Part shown: positions 57,099-64,000 of the stretch, one piece after another
Numbering within the stretch: the stretch's first letter is position 1
Layout: each line of letters opens with the position of its first letter
Assembly (NCBI RefSeq): GCF_014648135.1
Contig: NZ_BMQN01000005.1
Span: 124,001-188,000 of the forward strand
DNA: 64,000 nucleotides
From: Deinococcus sedimenti
GTDB lineage: Bacteria > Deinococcota > Deinococci > Deinococcales > Deinococcaceae
Direction: 5' to 3'
Position numbers and translations under genes: made by a program
Notes under the pieces: generated by a model
Seen by the model: the letters and a program-made list of their open reading frames with translations, nothing else
What the model was told of the DNA's origin: nothing
The model's database searches: none

Positions 57099-57655
57099 CC
57101 CCCGGGCTCTGGGCGGACGTGACCGGCGTCGTCACCGCCGGGGGCCGCTCCAGCCGCTTCGGCAGCGACAAGGCCCTCGTCACGTGGCAGGGCCACACGC
57201 TCCTCGAACGCGCCTGCGCCCCCCTGGACCGCGCCCCCACCCGCCTGCTCATCGCCCCCCAGGGCCGCTACCACGTGCCCGGCTGGACCGTCACGCCCGA
57301 CACCCGCCCCGGCGAAGGACCCCTGGCCGCCCTGGAAGCCGCGCTGAACGCCGCCCCGGACGGCTGGGTGGCCTTCACCGGCGTGGACCTGCCCAGCCTG
57401 ACCCCCGCCTACTGGGACGCGCTGCTGGCCGCCCGCGAACCCGGCGCGCTGAGCGTGCAGACCCGCGACGGCCTGAACCGCCCCCAGCCCCTCGCGGCCC
57501 TGTACCACACCGACCTGCGCGCCCACGTCACCGAACTGCTCGACCTCGGCGAACGGCGCCTCAGACTCGCCGCGCCCGCCCCGCGGGTCCGGCACGTGCC
57601 CGGCATCGACCCCACCCTGCTGCGCAACGTGAACACCCCCGCCGATCTGCCCTGA
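57095..57655 (+). CDS. mobA: Molybdenum cofactor guanylyltransferase
   Basis: A 186-residue nucleotidyltransferase that joins GMP to molybdopterin. The GTP-binding motif is VVTAGGRSSRFGSDKAL (family AGGxSxRMGxDK), then GEGPLAALEAAL and the metal-binding Asp in FTGVDLPSLTP. The usual Met after Arg is Phe. It is translationally coupled to the aldehyde dehydrogenase gene. Aldehyde oxidoreductases often use this cofactor, but this dehydrogenase does not. Confidence 0.88.
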   Translation: MTPGLWADVTGVVTAGGRSSRFGSDKALVTWQGHTLLERACAPLDRAPTRLLIAPQGRYHVPGWTVTPDTRPGEGPLAALEAALNAAPDGWVAFTGVDLPSLTPAYWDALLAAREPGALSVQTRDGLNRPQPLAALYHTDLRAHVTELLDLGERRLRLAAPAPRVRHVPGIDPTLLRNVNTPADLP

Positions 57656-57680
57656 ACGGGCGGCACGGTCACGGCAGGCG

Positions 57681-58172
57681 CTACCCGAAGCGGGCTTTGT
57701 GCTCCCGCTTCAGCCGCGCGTACTCCACGTTCGCCTCCGCCTCATCCCACTTCGCCTTGAAGATTCGCGCGGACTCGGCCTTCACCGGATCCTCCGGATC
57801 ACGCGGGCGCTCCGCGCGGCCATGCGCGCCACTCTGGCCCTTCTTGTCGTCCGGAACCGGCCCCTCGTACTTCTTTCCGCCCCGGTGGTTCGCGTAGCGC
57901 CGCGCGCGCGTGAACCCCATCTGCAGGAACTTGCGGGCCATGTCCGCCCCCACGATGTCCCCCGCCTCCAGGTACGCCAGGAACATCCCATAGATGTGCT
58001 CGCTGCTCTCGCGGGCCACCTCCGGCGTCGCGAACCGCCAGTGCGGCAGGATCTCCGACTTGTACGGCTGCACCAGCAACACGCCCTGCTCCCCCACCCC
58101 CACCCGGTACAACTCCGGATGCGCGCGCAGGTCCAGTTCCGCGTACTTCAGGGAGTAATCGAACTTCGGCAC
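57681..58172 (-). CDS. DUF4385 family protein
   Basis: A 163-residue cytoplasmic protein of the DUF4385 family: FDYSLKYAELDLRAHPELYR, VGEQGVLLVQPYKSEILPHW, FLQMGFTRARRYANH. A basic, Glu/Lys-rich helical C-terminus follows. The start is set at GTG 58172 because AGGAGG lies just upstream; an in-frame ATG at 58205 has no site. Function is unknown for the family. Confidence 0.82.
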   Translation of the reverse strand: MPKFDYSLKYAELDLRAHPELYRVGVGEQGVLLVQPYKSEILPHWRFATPEVARESSEHIYGMFLAYLEAGDIVGADMARKFLQMGFTRARRYANHRGGKKYEGPVPDDKKGQSGAHGRAERPRDPEDPVKAESARIFKAKWDEAEANVEYARLKREHKARFG

Positions 58173-58354
58173 CTTTCCTCCTGATGCGGGATGAAAAAGG
58201 GCCACCGGGGCGGCCCGGCGGCCTCGCGCCTCTCTCGCTTCGCTCGGCCCAGACGGGCAGGCGTCACAGCGGTTTCCAGTTCCATTGAGGGGCCAAAAGC
58301 ACGCCCCTCAACTCCACCTCCAACCGCTGTCCTGCGCAGTTGCTCGCTCCGCTC

Positions 58355-58393
58355 AATTCAGAGGTAATGAGGGTGTCTCAATACCTCTGAATT
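58355..58393 (-). terminator. Hairpin downstream of dps
   Basis: AATTCAGAGGTA pairs perfectly over 12 bp with TACCTCTGAATT around a 15-nt loop, just past the dps stop. No T-run follows. The rest of 58173-58354 is GC-rich with small stems and no gene. Confidence 0.55.
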
Positions 58394-58399
58394 CTGATG

Positions 58400-59005
58400 T
58401 CAGTTCATCCGGTCGTCGTCCATGATCGCCTGGAGCATCCAGCGGATCTTGTCGATGGTCGCCGCGTACCCGTTGTACAGGTCGGCGGTCGCCGGGTCGT
58501 TCGCGTCGTCCACCGTCTGGCTGTCGTCGCGGTAGCCCTTGCCGACGCGGGTCAGGTCCGCGACCAGATCCGCCACCTGCGTGCGCGCGTCGCGCACCGT
58601 CTCGGTGGGGACCTTCACGACGCTGAACCGCTCGATGTCGCTCGGCGCGGCGATGGGGCTGCCGCCCAGCGCCACCAGACGCTCGGCCTGCTCGTCGATG
58701 GCGGGGAAGAACATGTCGATGAACTCGTCGTACGCGAGGTGCAGGTCACGGAAGAACCGCCCGCGGATGTCCCAGTGGTACTTCTTGAACTTCAGGTACA
58801 GGCTGATCGTCGTGGCGAGGTTCCGCTGCAGCGTCTCCGCGACCGTCCCGAACTCGGCTTCCGAGAGGTACGCGTGATCCACCAGCGCGTTGTTCGTGGT
58901 GTTCAGGTGCGCGGCGTCCGCCTTCGCCTGCCCGCTGGCCTTCCCGGCCGCCTTCTTCGCCGGGGCTGGGGCTTTCTTGGGGGCGGCCTTACTCTTCTTC
59001 GTCAT
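58400..59005 (-). CDS. dps: Dps-type ferritin-like DNA-binding protein
   Basis: A 201-residue starvation/oxidative-stress protein that oxidises and stores iron in a dodecamer and binds DNA. An N-terminal lysine/alanine-rich tail (KSKAAPKKAPAPAKKAAGKA, residues 4-23) precedes the ferritin-like bundle. Ferroxidase residues are in LYLKFKKYHWDIRGRFF (His) and LHLAYDEFIDMFFPAIDEQA (Asp and Glu). The long N-terminal tail resembles Deinococcus Dps1, which uses it for DNA and metal binding. TAGCTT 6 nt before the ATG suggests a leaderless mRNA. Confidence 0.93.
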   Translation of the reverse strand: MTKKSKAAPKKAPAPAKKAAGKASGQAKADAAHLNTTNNALVDHAYLSEAEFGTVAETLQRNLATTISLYLKFKKYHWDIRGRFFRDLHLAYDEFIDMFFPAIDEQAERLVALGGSPIAAPSDIERFSVVKVPTETVRDARTQVADLVADLTRVGKGYRDDSQTVDDANDPATADLYNGYAATIDKIRWMLQAIMDDDRMN

Positions 59006-59011
59006 GCGGCC

Positions 59012-59017
59012 AAGCTA
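59012..59017 (-). promoter_or_regulatory. -10 box for leaderless dps
   Basis: TAGCTT is 6 nt before the ATG at 59005. Confidence 0.45.
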
Positions 59018-59053
59018 CTCCCGGCCCGCGTCAGGCGCCCATACGGGAAACCT

Positions 59054-59956
59054 TCACCCTTCCGCGAAGAACACCAGCCGGTTCCCCGCCACGCGCAGGC
59101 CCACCTCGCCGCGTTCCAGCAGCTCGGTCAGGTGCGCGCTGACCACCGCGCGGTTCAGGACCACCGCGCCCGCGTTCGACATCTGCACGCCCAGTCCGTC
59201 ACATACGCGCGCCAGCAGGTCATCCACCCCCGCCTCCCCGGCGCGGACCGCCGCGCGCACCGCGTCCGTCACGCGCTCCAGCGCCGAGAGGTTCGCCGCG
59301 ACCAGCCCCGGCAGGTCCCCGGTCGGATCGCCGTGCCCCGGTAGGGTCACCGCCACGCCCTCCAGCTCCCCCAGCCGTGCCGCCGCCTCCTTCTGAAGCG
59401 CCGAATCCTGGCAGAACACGAGCGGGTGCTTCGCCAGCGCCTCCGGCCCGAACAGCGCGTCCGCCGCGTACAGCACGCCGCCCACCCGCACGGCGTACAT
59501 CAGGCTCGCGTGCCCCGCCACCTCGATCAACTCCAGGCTCACCCCGCCGATCCGCGTCAGACCCGGCTCGGGTGCCAGCCGCGCCGGACTGGGCGGCGCG
59601 AGCAGGAACTTCGACTGCAACGCCTTCGGCGGCCGCGCACCGAACAATCCGATGGGTTCGAGGATCGGGTGCGTGATGATCGCGTTCTCCAGCGGCGGCG
59701 CGAACACCTTCAACTCCGGAAATTTCTTCAGGAGCAGCGCGTTGCCCCCGTGATGATCCGCGTGACTGTGCGTGTTCAGAATCCCCGTCGGCGTCAGGCC
59801 AAGCTCGGCCAGCCCGCGCAACAGCTTCCGGGCGTGCCCGTCGTCCAGCCCGGTATCCACCAGCAGCGCCCCACCCCGCCCGTCCTCCAGCACCAGCGAA
59901 TTCACCGCGCCCGGCAGGAAGTGCACACCGGGGGCCAGGGGAGACAGGCTGCTCAT
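59054..59956 (-). CDS. Metallo-beta-lactamase-fold hydrolase
   Basis: A 300-residue MBL-fold enzyme. The metal-binding motif is LNTHSHADHHGGNAL (HxHxDH), with later ligands in VAGHASLMYA (His), YAADALFG (Asp) and LPGHGDPTG (His). A C-terminal winged-helix-like segment (ALERVTDAVRAAVRAG to the end) resembles LACTB2-type hydrolases. Substrate unknown. TACGCT 7 nt before the ATG marks a leaderless start, divergent from the MFS gene. Confidence 0.87.
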   Translation of the reverse strand: MSSLSPLAPGVHFLPGAVNSLVLEDGRGGALLVDTGLDDGHARKLLRGLAELGLTPTGILNTHSHADHHGGNALLLKKFPELKVFAPPLENAIITHPILEPIGLFGARPPKALQSKFLLAPPSPARLAPEPGLTRIGGVSLELIEVAGHASLMYAVRVGGVLYAADALFGPEALAKHPLVFCQDSALQKEAAARLGELEGVAVTLPGHGDPTGDLPGLVAANLSALERVTDAVRAAVRAGEAGVDDLLARVCDGLGVQMSNAGAVVLNRAVVSAHLTELLERGEVGLRVAGNRLVFFAEG

Positions 59957-59963
59957 GCGGGAC

Positions 59964-59999
59964 AGCGTACCCCCGGGGCGCGCGGGCCGGGTGTAGCCT
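59964..59999. promoter_or_regulatory. Divergent leaderless promoter pair
   Basis: TACGCT (minus strand, 59969-59964) is exactly 7 nt before the MBL ATG, and TAGCCT (plus strand, 59994-59999) is exactly 7 nt before the MFS GTG. The start codons are 50 bp apart, so the two polymerase sites overlap and may compete. Confidence 0.6.
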
Positions 60000-60006
60000 G
60001 CGCGGC

Positions 60007-61260
60007 GTGAGTGCGTCCGTGTCCACGATCCCACCTGCGCCGCCCGTGCCGGATCCCGCGCCGTTCCGGGTGTCGGCGGCGCAGGCGGGACTGATCGCGT
60101 CGAACTTCCTGATGTGGGGCGGGTTCTTCGCGGTGATTCCACTGGTGACCGTGCATTTCAGCGGAGCGGTGGCGGGCGGCGGGCTGGGCTGGAGTGCCGC
60201 GAGCGTGGGCCTGGTGCTGGGATTGCGGCAGCTGACGCAGCAGGGCCTGACGGTGTTCGGCGGGGCGTGGTCGGACCGGCTGGGGCCGAAACCGCTGATC
60301 CTGGCGGGGTGCCTGCTGCGCACGGCGGGGTTCGCGTGGATGGGCTTCGCGGACTCGCTGGGCGTGCTGCTCGCGGCGGCGGTGCTGGCCGGGGTGGGCG
60401 GCGGCCTGTTCGACGCGCCCAAGAGTGCCGCGATCACGCAGGTGACGCGTGAGGAGCACCGCACGCGGATGTTCAGCCTGACCAGCCTGTCCGGGAACGC
60501 GGGGATGGTGACGGGGCCGCTGATCGGCGCGGCGCTGCTGGGCCTGGGGTTCCGTTCGGCGGCGCTGGCGGCGGCCAGCGTGTACCTCCTGGCGGCGCTG
60601 GTGCTGGCGGTGACGCTGCCGCACCTGCGTCCGCAGCGGGGCGCGGGCCGCAGCCTGGACGGGCTGCGCGTCGCGGCGCTCGATACGCGCTTCCGGCGCT
60701 TCACGCTGGTCCTGATCGGGTATTTCATCCTGAGTACGCAGATCAACGTGGCGGTCACCCTGAAGGCCATCGCGCTGGCGGGGAACGGCGCGACGGGACC
60801 GCTGTACGGCCTGTCGGCGGGCATGGCGGTGATCCTCCAGTACCCGCTGCTGCGCGCCGTGGAACGCTATCTGCCGACCCGAACGGCGCTGGTGGTGGCG
60901 GTGGCGCTGGTCGGCCTGAGCCTGGGCCTGATGAGCGTGGCGACCACCTTCCCGGCGCTGCTGGCGTGCGTGGCGCTGTACTCGCTGGGCACCATGACCG
61001 TGTACCCCACCCAGCAGACCCTGACCGCCCGCTTCGCCCCGCCCGCGCTGGTCGGCAGTTACTTCGGCTTTTCCGCGATCAGCCTGGGCGTCGGGGGCGC
61101 GGTCGGTAGTGTCCTGGGCGGCGCGCTGGTGGACACGGGCGCGCGGCTGGGTGTCCCGGCGCTGCCGTGGTTCACGCTGGCCGTCATCGGCGTGCTGACC
61201 GCGCTGGGCCTGCGCTGGGCACTGCGCGGCCTGGACGAGGCTCCCACTGACGCAGCCTGA
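60007..61260 (+). CDS. Major facilitator superfamily transporter
   Basis: A 417-residue membrane protein with about 12 transmembrane helices, of the multidrug-efflux (MdtH-like) type. The cytoplasmic loop 2-3 motif is GAWSDRLGPKPLILAG. Mid-protein loop: LRPQRGAGRSLDGLRVAALD. Late helices: VGSYFGFSAISLGVGGAVGS and GGALVDTGARLG. The substrate cannot be read. It is divergent from the MBL hydrolase; GTG start, leaderless. Confidence 0.88.
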   Translation: MSASVSTIPPAPPVPDPAPFRVSAAQAGLIASNFLMWGGFFAVIPLVTVHFSGAVAGGGLGWSAASVGLVLGLRQLTQQGLTVFGGAWSDRLGPKPLILAGCLLRTAGFAWMGFADSLGVLLAAAVLAGVGGGLFDAPKSAAITQVTREEHRTRMFSLTSLSGNAGMVTGPLIGAALLGLGFRSAALAAASVYLLAALVLAVTLPHLRPQRGAGRSLDGLRVAALDTRFRRFTLVLIGYFILSTQINVAVTLKAIALAGNGATGPLYGLSAGMAVILQYPLLRAVERYLPTRTALVVAVALVGLSLGLMSVATTFPALLACVALYSLGTMTVYPTQQTLTARFAPPALVGSYFGFSAISLGVGGAVGSVLGGALVDTGARLGVPALPWFTLAVIGVLTALGLRWALRGLDEAPTDAA

Positions 61261-61265
61261 TCCTA

Positions 61266-61310
61266 GGCTCCCCTCGAGGGGAGCTGTCGGCGCAGCCGAC
61301 TGAGGGGTTC
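61266..61310. repeat. 45-bp palindromic intergenic repeat, copy 2
   Basis: GGCTCCCCTCGAGGGGAGC, then TGTCGGCGCAGCCGACTGAG: the reverse complement of 28213-28256 with a few changes. The hairpin GGCTCCCCTCGAGGGGAGC is nearly perfect. It lies between the convergent MFS and small-protein genes and probably acts as their terminator. Confidence 0.75.
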
Positions 61311-61319
61311 ACGCGGCGG

Positions 61320-61589
61320 TCAGTCCCCGATGAACACCAGCCGCTCGAAGCTGCCGTCCGGGTGTGTGTCCGGGAGGCCCTGCGCGGCGGCCTGTTTCAG
61401 CTGGGCGAGCGCGGCGGACAGCGCGGGTCCCTCGCCGTAGATGCGCTGGGCGTCGGGTGTGACCTGGAGTTCCAGGCCACGCCCTCCCTGAGTGGCGCGC
61501 AGGACGATGCCGGGGCCGGGGACGTGCGTGACCTGCACGTCGGCGGGGAAGGCGGCGAGGTCGATCTGGTGGCGCAGCGTGTCGTCCAT
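61320..61589 (-). CDS. Small protein of unknown function
   Basis: An 89-residue acidic-neutral protein ([58 protein letters not shown]). No domain was recognised. The ATG at 61589 is 6 nt after CACAAT, a near-consensus leaderless -10, and it is divergent from rarA. Codon use is native. Confidence 0.65.
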   Translation of the reverse strand: MDDTLRHQIDLAAFPADVQVTHVPGPGIVLRATQGGRGLELQVTPDAQRIYGEGPALSAALAQLKQAAAQGLPDTHPDGSFERLVFIGD

Positions 61590-61650
61590 GCGGTCATTGT
61601 GCCGCTCCTGCACCGCGCCCTGCCTCCCATTCACCCGGGCGTCCCGCCCG

Positions 61651-61656
61651 TATCCT
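61651..61656 (+). promoter_or_regulatory. -10 box for leaderless rarA
   Basis: TATCCT is 6 nt before the GTG at 61663. Confidence 0.5.
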
Positions 61657-61662
61657 GCGCGG

Positions 61663-62943
61663 GTGACGCTGTTCGACCCGCCCGCTCCCCTCGCCGAACG
61701 CCTGCGGCCCCGCACGGTCGCGGAGGTCGTGGGTCAGACGCACCTGCTCGGCCCTGGCAAACCCCTGACGCGCGTGCTGGGGTCCGGGCGGCTGGGCAGC
61801 CTGATCCTGTGGGGGCCGCCCGGCGTGGGCAAGACCACCCTCGCGCGCCTGCTGGCCGGGGAGGTCGGCGCGCACTTCATCCCCCTGTCGGCGGTGACGG
61901 CGGGCGTGAAGGACGTCCGGGAGGCGGTCACGGAAGCCGAACGCCTGCGCGGACGTGGACAGAAGACCATCCTCTTCCTCGACGAGATCCACCGGTTCAA
62001 CAAGGCGCAGCAGGACGCGCTGCTCCCGCACGTCGAATCGGGCCTGCTGACCCTGATCGGCGCGACCACCGAGAACCCCAGCTTCGAGGTGAACCCCGCC
62101 CTGCGCTCCCGCGCCCGCACGCTGGTCCTCGAAGCCCTCAAGCCGGAGGAGGTGCGCGGCCTGCTGGACCGCGCCCTGACCGACCCGCGCGGCCTGAGCG
62201 GCGTGACTGCCGAGGACGGGGCGCTGGACCTCCTCGCCCGCCTCGCGGAAGGGGACGCCCGCCGCGCCCTGAGCACTCTGGAAGTCGCCAGCACCCTGAG
62301 TAACCCCGTCACGCCGGACGCGATCACCGAGGCGTTCGGGCGGCACCTGCCGCAGATGGACAAGAACGGCGAGGACTTCTACAACCTCATCAGCGCCCTG
62401 CACAAGAGCGTGCGCGGCAGCCACGTCGACGGCGCGCTGTACTGGCTGGCCCGCATGGTCGAAGGCGGCGCCGACCCCCTGTACGTCGCGCGGCGCGTGG
62501 TCCGCATGGCGGCCGAGGACATCGGGCTCGCCGACCCGCAGGCGCTGCGCCTCTGTATCGCGGCGCGCGACACCGTGGAATTCCTCGGCAGCCCTGAAGG
62601 CGACCTCGCCCTCGCGCAGGCCGTCGTGTACCTCGCGCTGGCCCCCAAGAGCAACTCCGTGTACGTGGCGTGGAAGAACGCCCTGAACGCCGTCCGCGAC
62701 GGGGAAGGCCTCCCGATTCCGCTGCATTTGCGCAACGCCCCCACCGCACTCATGCGCCAGCAGGGCTACGGCAAGGGCTACGCGTACTACTTCGACGACC
62801 CCGAAGGCTCATTCGCCCAGAACTACCTCCCGGACGGCGTGCAACTGGGGCTCTACGCCCCCACCGGTGAAGGCTGGGAAGCCCGCGTCGCCGACCGCTG
62901 GCGCAAACTCCGGGACGCCCACGGCGACGGGGGAGAGGAGTAG
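61663..62943 (+). CDS. rarA: Replication-associated recombination protein A (RarA/MgsA AAA ATPase)
   Basis: A 426-residue clamp-loader-like AAA+ ATPase acting at stalled replication forks. It begins [20 protein letters not shown]; Walker A is [16 protein letters not shown], Walker [20 protein letters not shown], sensor 1 [20 protein letters not shown]. The C-terminal oligomerisation domain has [36 protein letters not shown] and [16 protein letters not shown]. The start is GTG 61663, matching the family N-terminus and the -10 spacing. Confidence 0.95.
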   Translation: MTLFDPPAPLAERLRPRTVAEVVGQTHLLGPGKPLTRVLGSGRLGSLILWGPPGVGKTTLARLLAGEVGAHFIPLSAVTAGVKDVREAVTEAERLRGRGQKTILFLDEIHRFNKAQQDALLPHVESGLLTLIGATTENPSFEVNPALRSRARTLVLEALKPEEVRGLLDRALTDPRGLSGVTAEDGALDLLARLAEGDARRALSTLEVASTLSNPVTPDAITEAFGRHLPQMDKNGEDFYNLISALHKSVRGSHVDGALYWLARMVEGGADPLYVARRVVRMAAEDIGLADPQALRLCIAARDTVEFLGSPEGDLALAQAVVYLALAPKSNSVYVAWKNALNAVRDGEGLPIPLHLRNAPTALMRQQGYGKGYAYYFDDPEGSFAQNYLPDGVQLGLYAPTGEGWEARVADRWRKLRDAHGDGGEE

Positions 62944-62953
62944 ATTCACCGAC

Positions 62954-62959
62954 TACACT
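62954..62959 (+). promoter_or_regulatory. -10 box for leaderless gene at 62967
   Basis: TACACT is 7 nt before the GTG at 62967. Confidence 0.45.
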
Positions 62960-62966
62960 CGATTCA

Positions 62967-63419
62967 GTGAATGTCTCGGATTACGCGCACCTCTGGGATG
63001 GCCGCAGCCGTGAGTGGGTGGTGGCGCGTTTCGCCGATGGTCGTCTGATGCCACTGAATGCCGTCACGGGTGAGAGTTTCGTCGTGATCGAGGACGATCA
63101 TGTCATCGCCCAGATCGTCGAGCGGATGCTCGGTGTGGGCCGACCTCTCATCGAGTACAGCGACTGGTGGGCGAAGCAGGCAACGGTCCTAGAGGCGCGG
63201 CAGACGATAGAAACTCTGACCCAGCGCGTGTGGCGTCTTCGCACGAGGACGGATCGAGCAACGGGCCAGGAAGCGCAGCCCATCACGCAGGAGTTACCTG
63301 CGCTGCTCGCCGAGTTGAACGCCACGCCGGAGGCTCAAGCCCTCAGACGGGTCGCCCGTCAACTCTGGCGGATGCACGAGCAACTCCTCGAACTGGAACG
63401 GCGAAGCGGGCGCGGATAG
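62967..63419 (+). CDS. Hypothetical protein
   Basis: A 150-residue protein without a recognised family. The N-terminal part (SDYAHLWDGRSREWVVARFA, GESFVVIEDDHVIAQIVERM) looks globular. The C-terminal 70 residues (ARQTIETLTQRVWRLRTRT, LRRVARQLWRMHEQLLELER) are strongly helical and probably coiled-coil. The GTG start is supported by a leaderless -10. GC content is slightly lower than its neighbours'. It lies downstream of rarA. Confidence 0.65.
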   Translation: MNVSDYAHLWDGRSREWVVARFADGRLMPLNAVTGESFVVIEDDHVIAQIVERMLGVGRPLIEYSDWWAKQATVLEARQTIETLTQRVWRLRTRTDRATGQEAQPITQELPALLAELNATPEAQALRRVARQLWRMHEQLLELERRSGRG

Positions 63420-63522
63420 GCATTTCTCTGCCGGGACAATCCGGTCCCCCTGGCCGGGTACGGTGGGCGTACTTCAAGTGCGTGCAGGAGCCTGTTTCCG
63501 GGCGTCCTGAAGGGGGGGCGTG

Positions 63523-64000
63523 ATGCTGGCAGTTCCGGTGGCGGGTCGGGCGTGGTTTCGGCTGAATGCGGAGTGGGTGCTGCCGGGCGTGACGGTGGCG
63601 CTGGTGTTCCTGCTGGCGGGGCGGGTGCCGCCGGAGGTGCGGCCGTGGCTGGTGGGGGTGGCGCTGTTCGACCTGACGGTGAGTGCGGCGCTGATCGCGT
63701 CCCGCACGCGGTTGCGGGGCGAGCGGCACCCGGAGGCGCTGGCGTGGGTGCTGGCGCGGGGTGTGCTGGTGGCGTGGCTGCTGCTGCCGCTGTCGCGCGG
63801 GTGGTGGCCGGTCGCGGCGGCGCTGGTGCTGGTGGGGCTGGGCGTGGTGGCGTTCGGCCTGACGCGGCCCCTCCCGGCAGGCGCGGCGCGGCTGGAGGGC
63901 CTGGAGCGGCGGATCGTGTCGTGGTCGCGCGTGACGCCCCGCTCGGGCCTGGGCGCGTGGCTGGCGTGGGAGGGGGCGGTGTGGGCGCACCTGCTGGGGC
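63523..64000 (+). CDS. Membrane protein, cut by the right window edge
   Basis: The first 159 residues of a gene that runs off the window. It starts at ATG 63523 with AGGGGGG upstream. At least four hydrophobic segments are visible: LPGVTVALVFLLAG, WLVGVALFDLTVSAALIAS, ALAWVLARGVLVAWLLLPL and VAAALVLVGLGVVAFGLT. Basic loops lie between them (SRTRLRGERHPE). No family can be named from the visible part; it is probably an inner-membrane protein. Confidence 0.7.
   Translation, partial: MLAVPVAGRAWFRLNAEWVLPGVTVALVFLLAGRVPPEVRPWLVGVALFDLTVSAALIASRTRLRGERHPEALAWVLARGVLVAWLLLPLSRGWWPVAAALVLVGLGVVAFGLTRPLPAGAARLEGLERRIVSWSRVTPRSGLGAWLAWEGAVWAHLLG

Overview
The window is a chromosomal segment of a high-GC Deinococcus-type bacterium. 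The evidence is a two-domain sirohydrochlorin chelatase with the DR2241-type C-terminus, a Dps protein with a lysine-rich tail, a pair of deoxynucleoside kinases, a MurE whose diaminopimelate motif is replaced (Deinococcus peptidoglycan carries ornithine), and many leaderless genes with a TANNNT -10 box 6-8 nt before the start codon. Almost all of it is compact, vertically inherited core genome. No tRNA, rRNA, CRISPR array, integrase or transposase was recognised.

Layout. 1-4361: a minus-strand operon of exported proteins (DUF3160, a CapA-like protein, a small secreted protein and a frameshifted secreted protein), plus the start of a further minus-strand gene at the left edge. 4394-10478: murE, a secreted unknown, two deoxynucleoside kinases, an SPFH/ribbon-helix-helix pair with a perfect 16-bp palindrome upstream, and an FmdB/HtrA pair. 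10650-12840: glmS preceded by a glmS ribozyme and followed by a strong terminator. 12854-19464: a C1 (papain-like) protease, then a LacI-regulated ribose/fructose-type sugar ABC importer with two LacI operators, then a protein made of six 22-residue repeats. 19585-28185: 2-oxoglutarate dehydrogenase (sucA, sucB), an SMP-30-type lactonase, a small membrane protein, a secreted protein with three CHxTG/HGD repeats and a beta-lactamase-fold hydrolase.

28780-31340 is a sharply AT-rich island carrying an SMC/OLD-like AAA ATPase overlapping a DUF4435 (TOPRIM-like) gene. This is the architecture of the PARIS anti-phage system (AriA/AriB). It appears to have cut off the 5' end of a secreted-protein gene on the left, and it abuts the 3' end of purF on the right with 8 bp to spare. 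It is the only clear laterally acquired block.

31349-37501 is the purine operon purC-purS-purQ-(DinB gene)-purL-purF on the minus strand, behind a long structured leader. 38032-48021 holds the CbiX/DR2241 chelatase, an EF-hand protein, M20, S41 and DUF885 peptidases, an aldo/keto reductase, a RibD-like reductase, and rodA-minE-minD. 48242-64000 holds a TAP-like lipoprotein hydrolase, rimO, a cytochrome P450, a prepilin peptidase, a CHRD/SOD-like lipoprotein, an aldehyde dehydrogenase coupled to mobA, DUF4385, dps, a divergent MBL/MFS pair, rarA, and a membrane protein running off the right edge.

Several dispersed non-coding repeats occur between genes: two copies of a nested-hairpin element, two copies of a 45-bp palindromic repeat, an inverted pair between purF and purL, and terminators that share the same TGATGG-rich arms.
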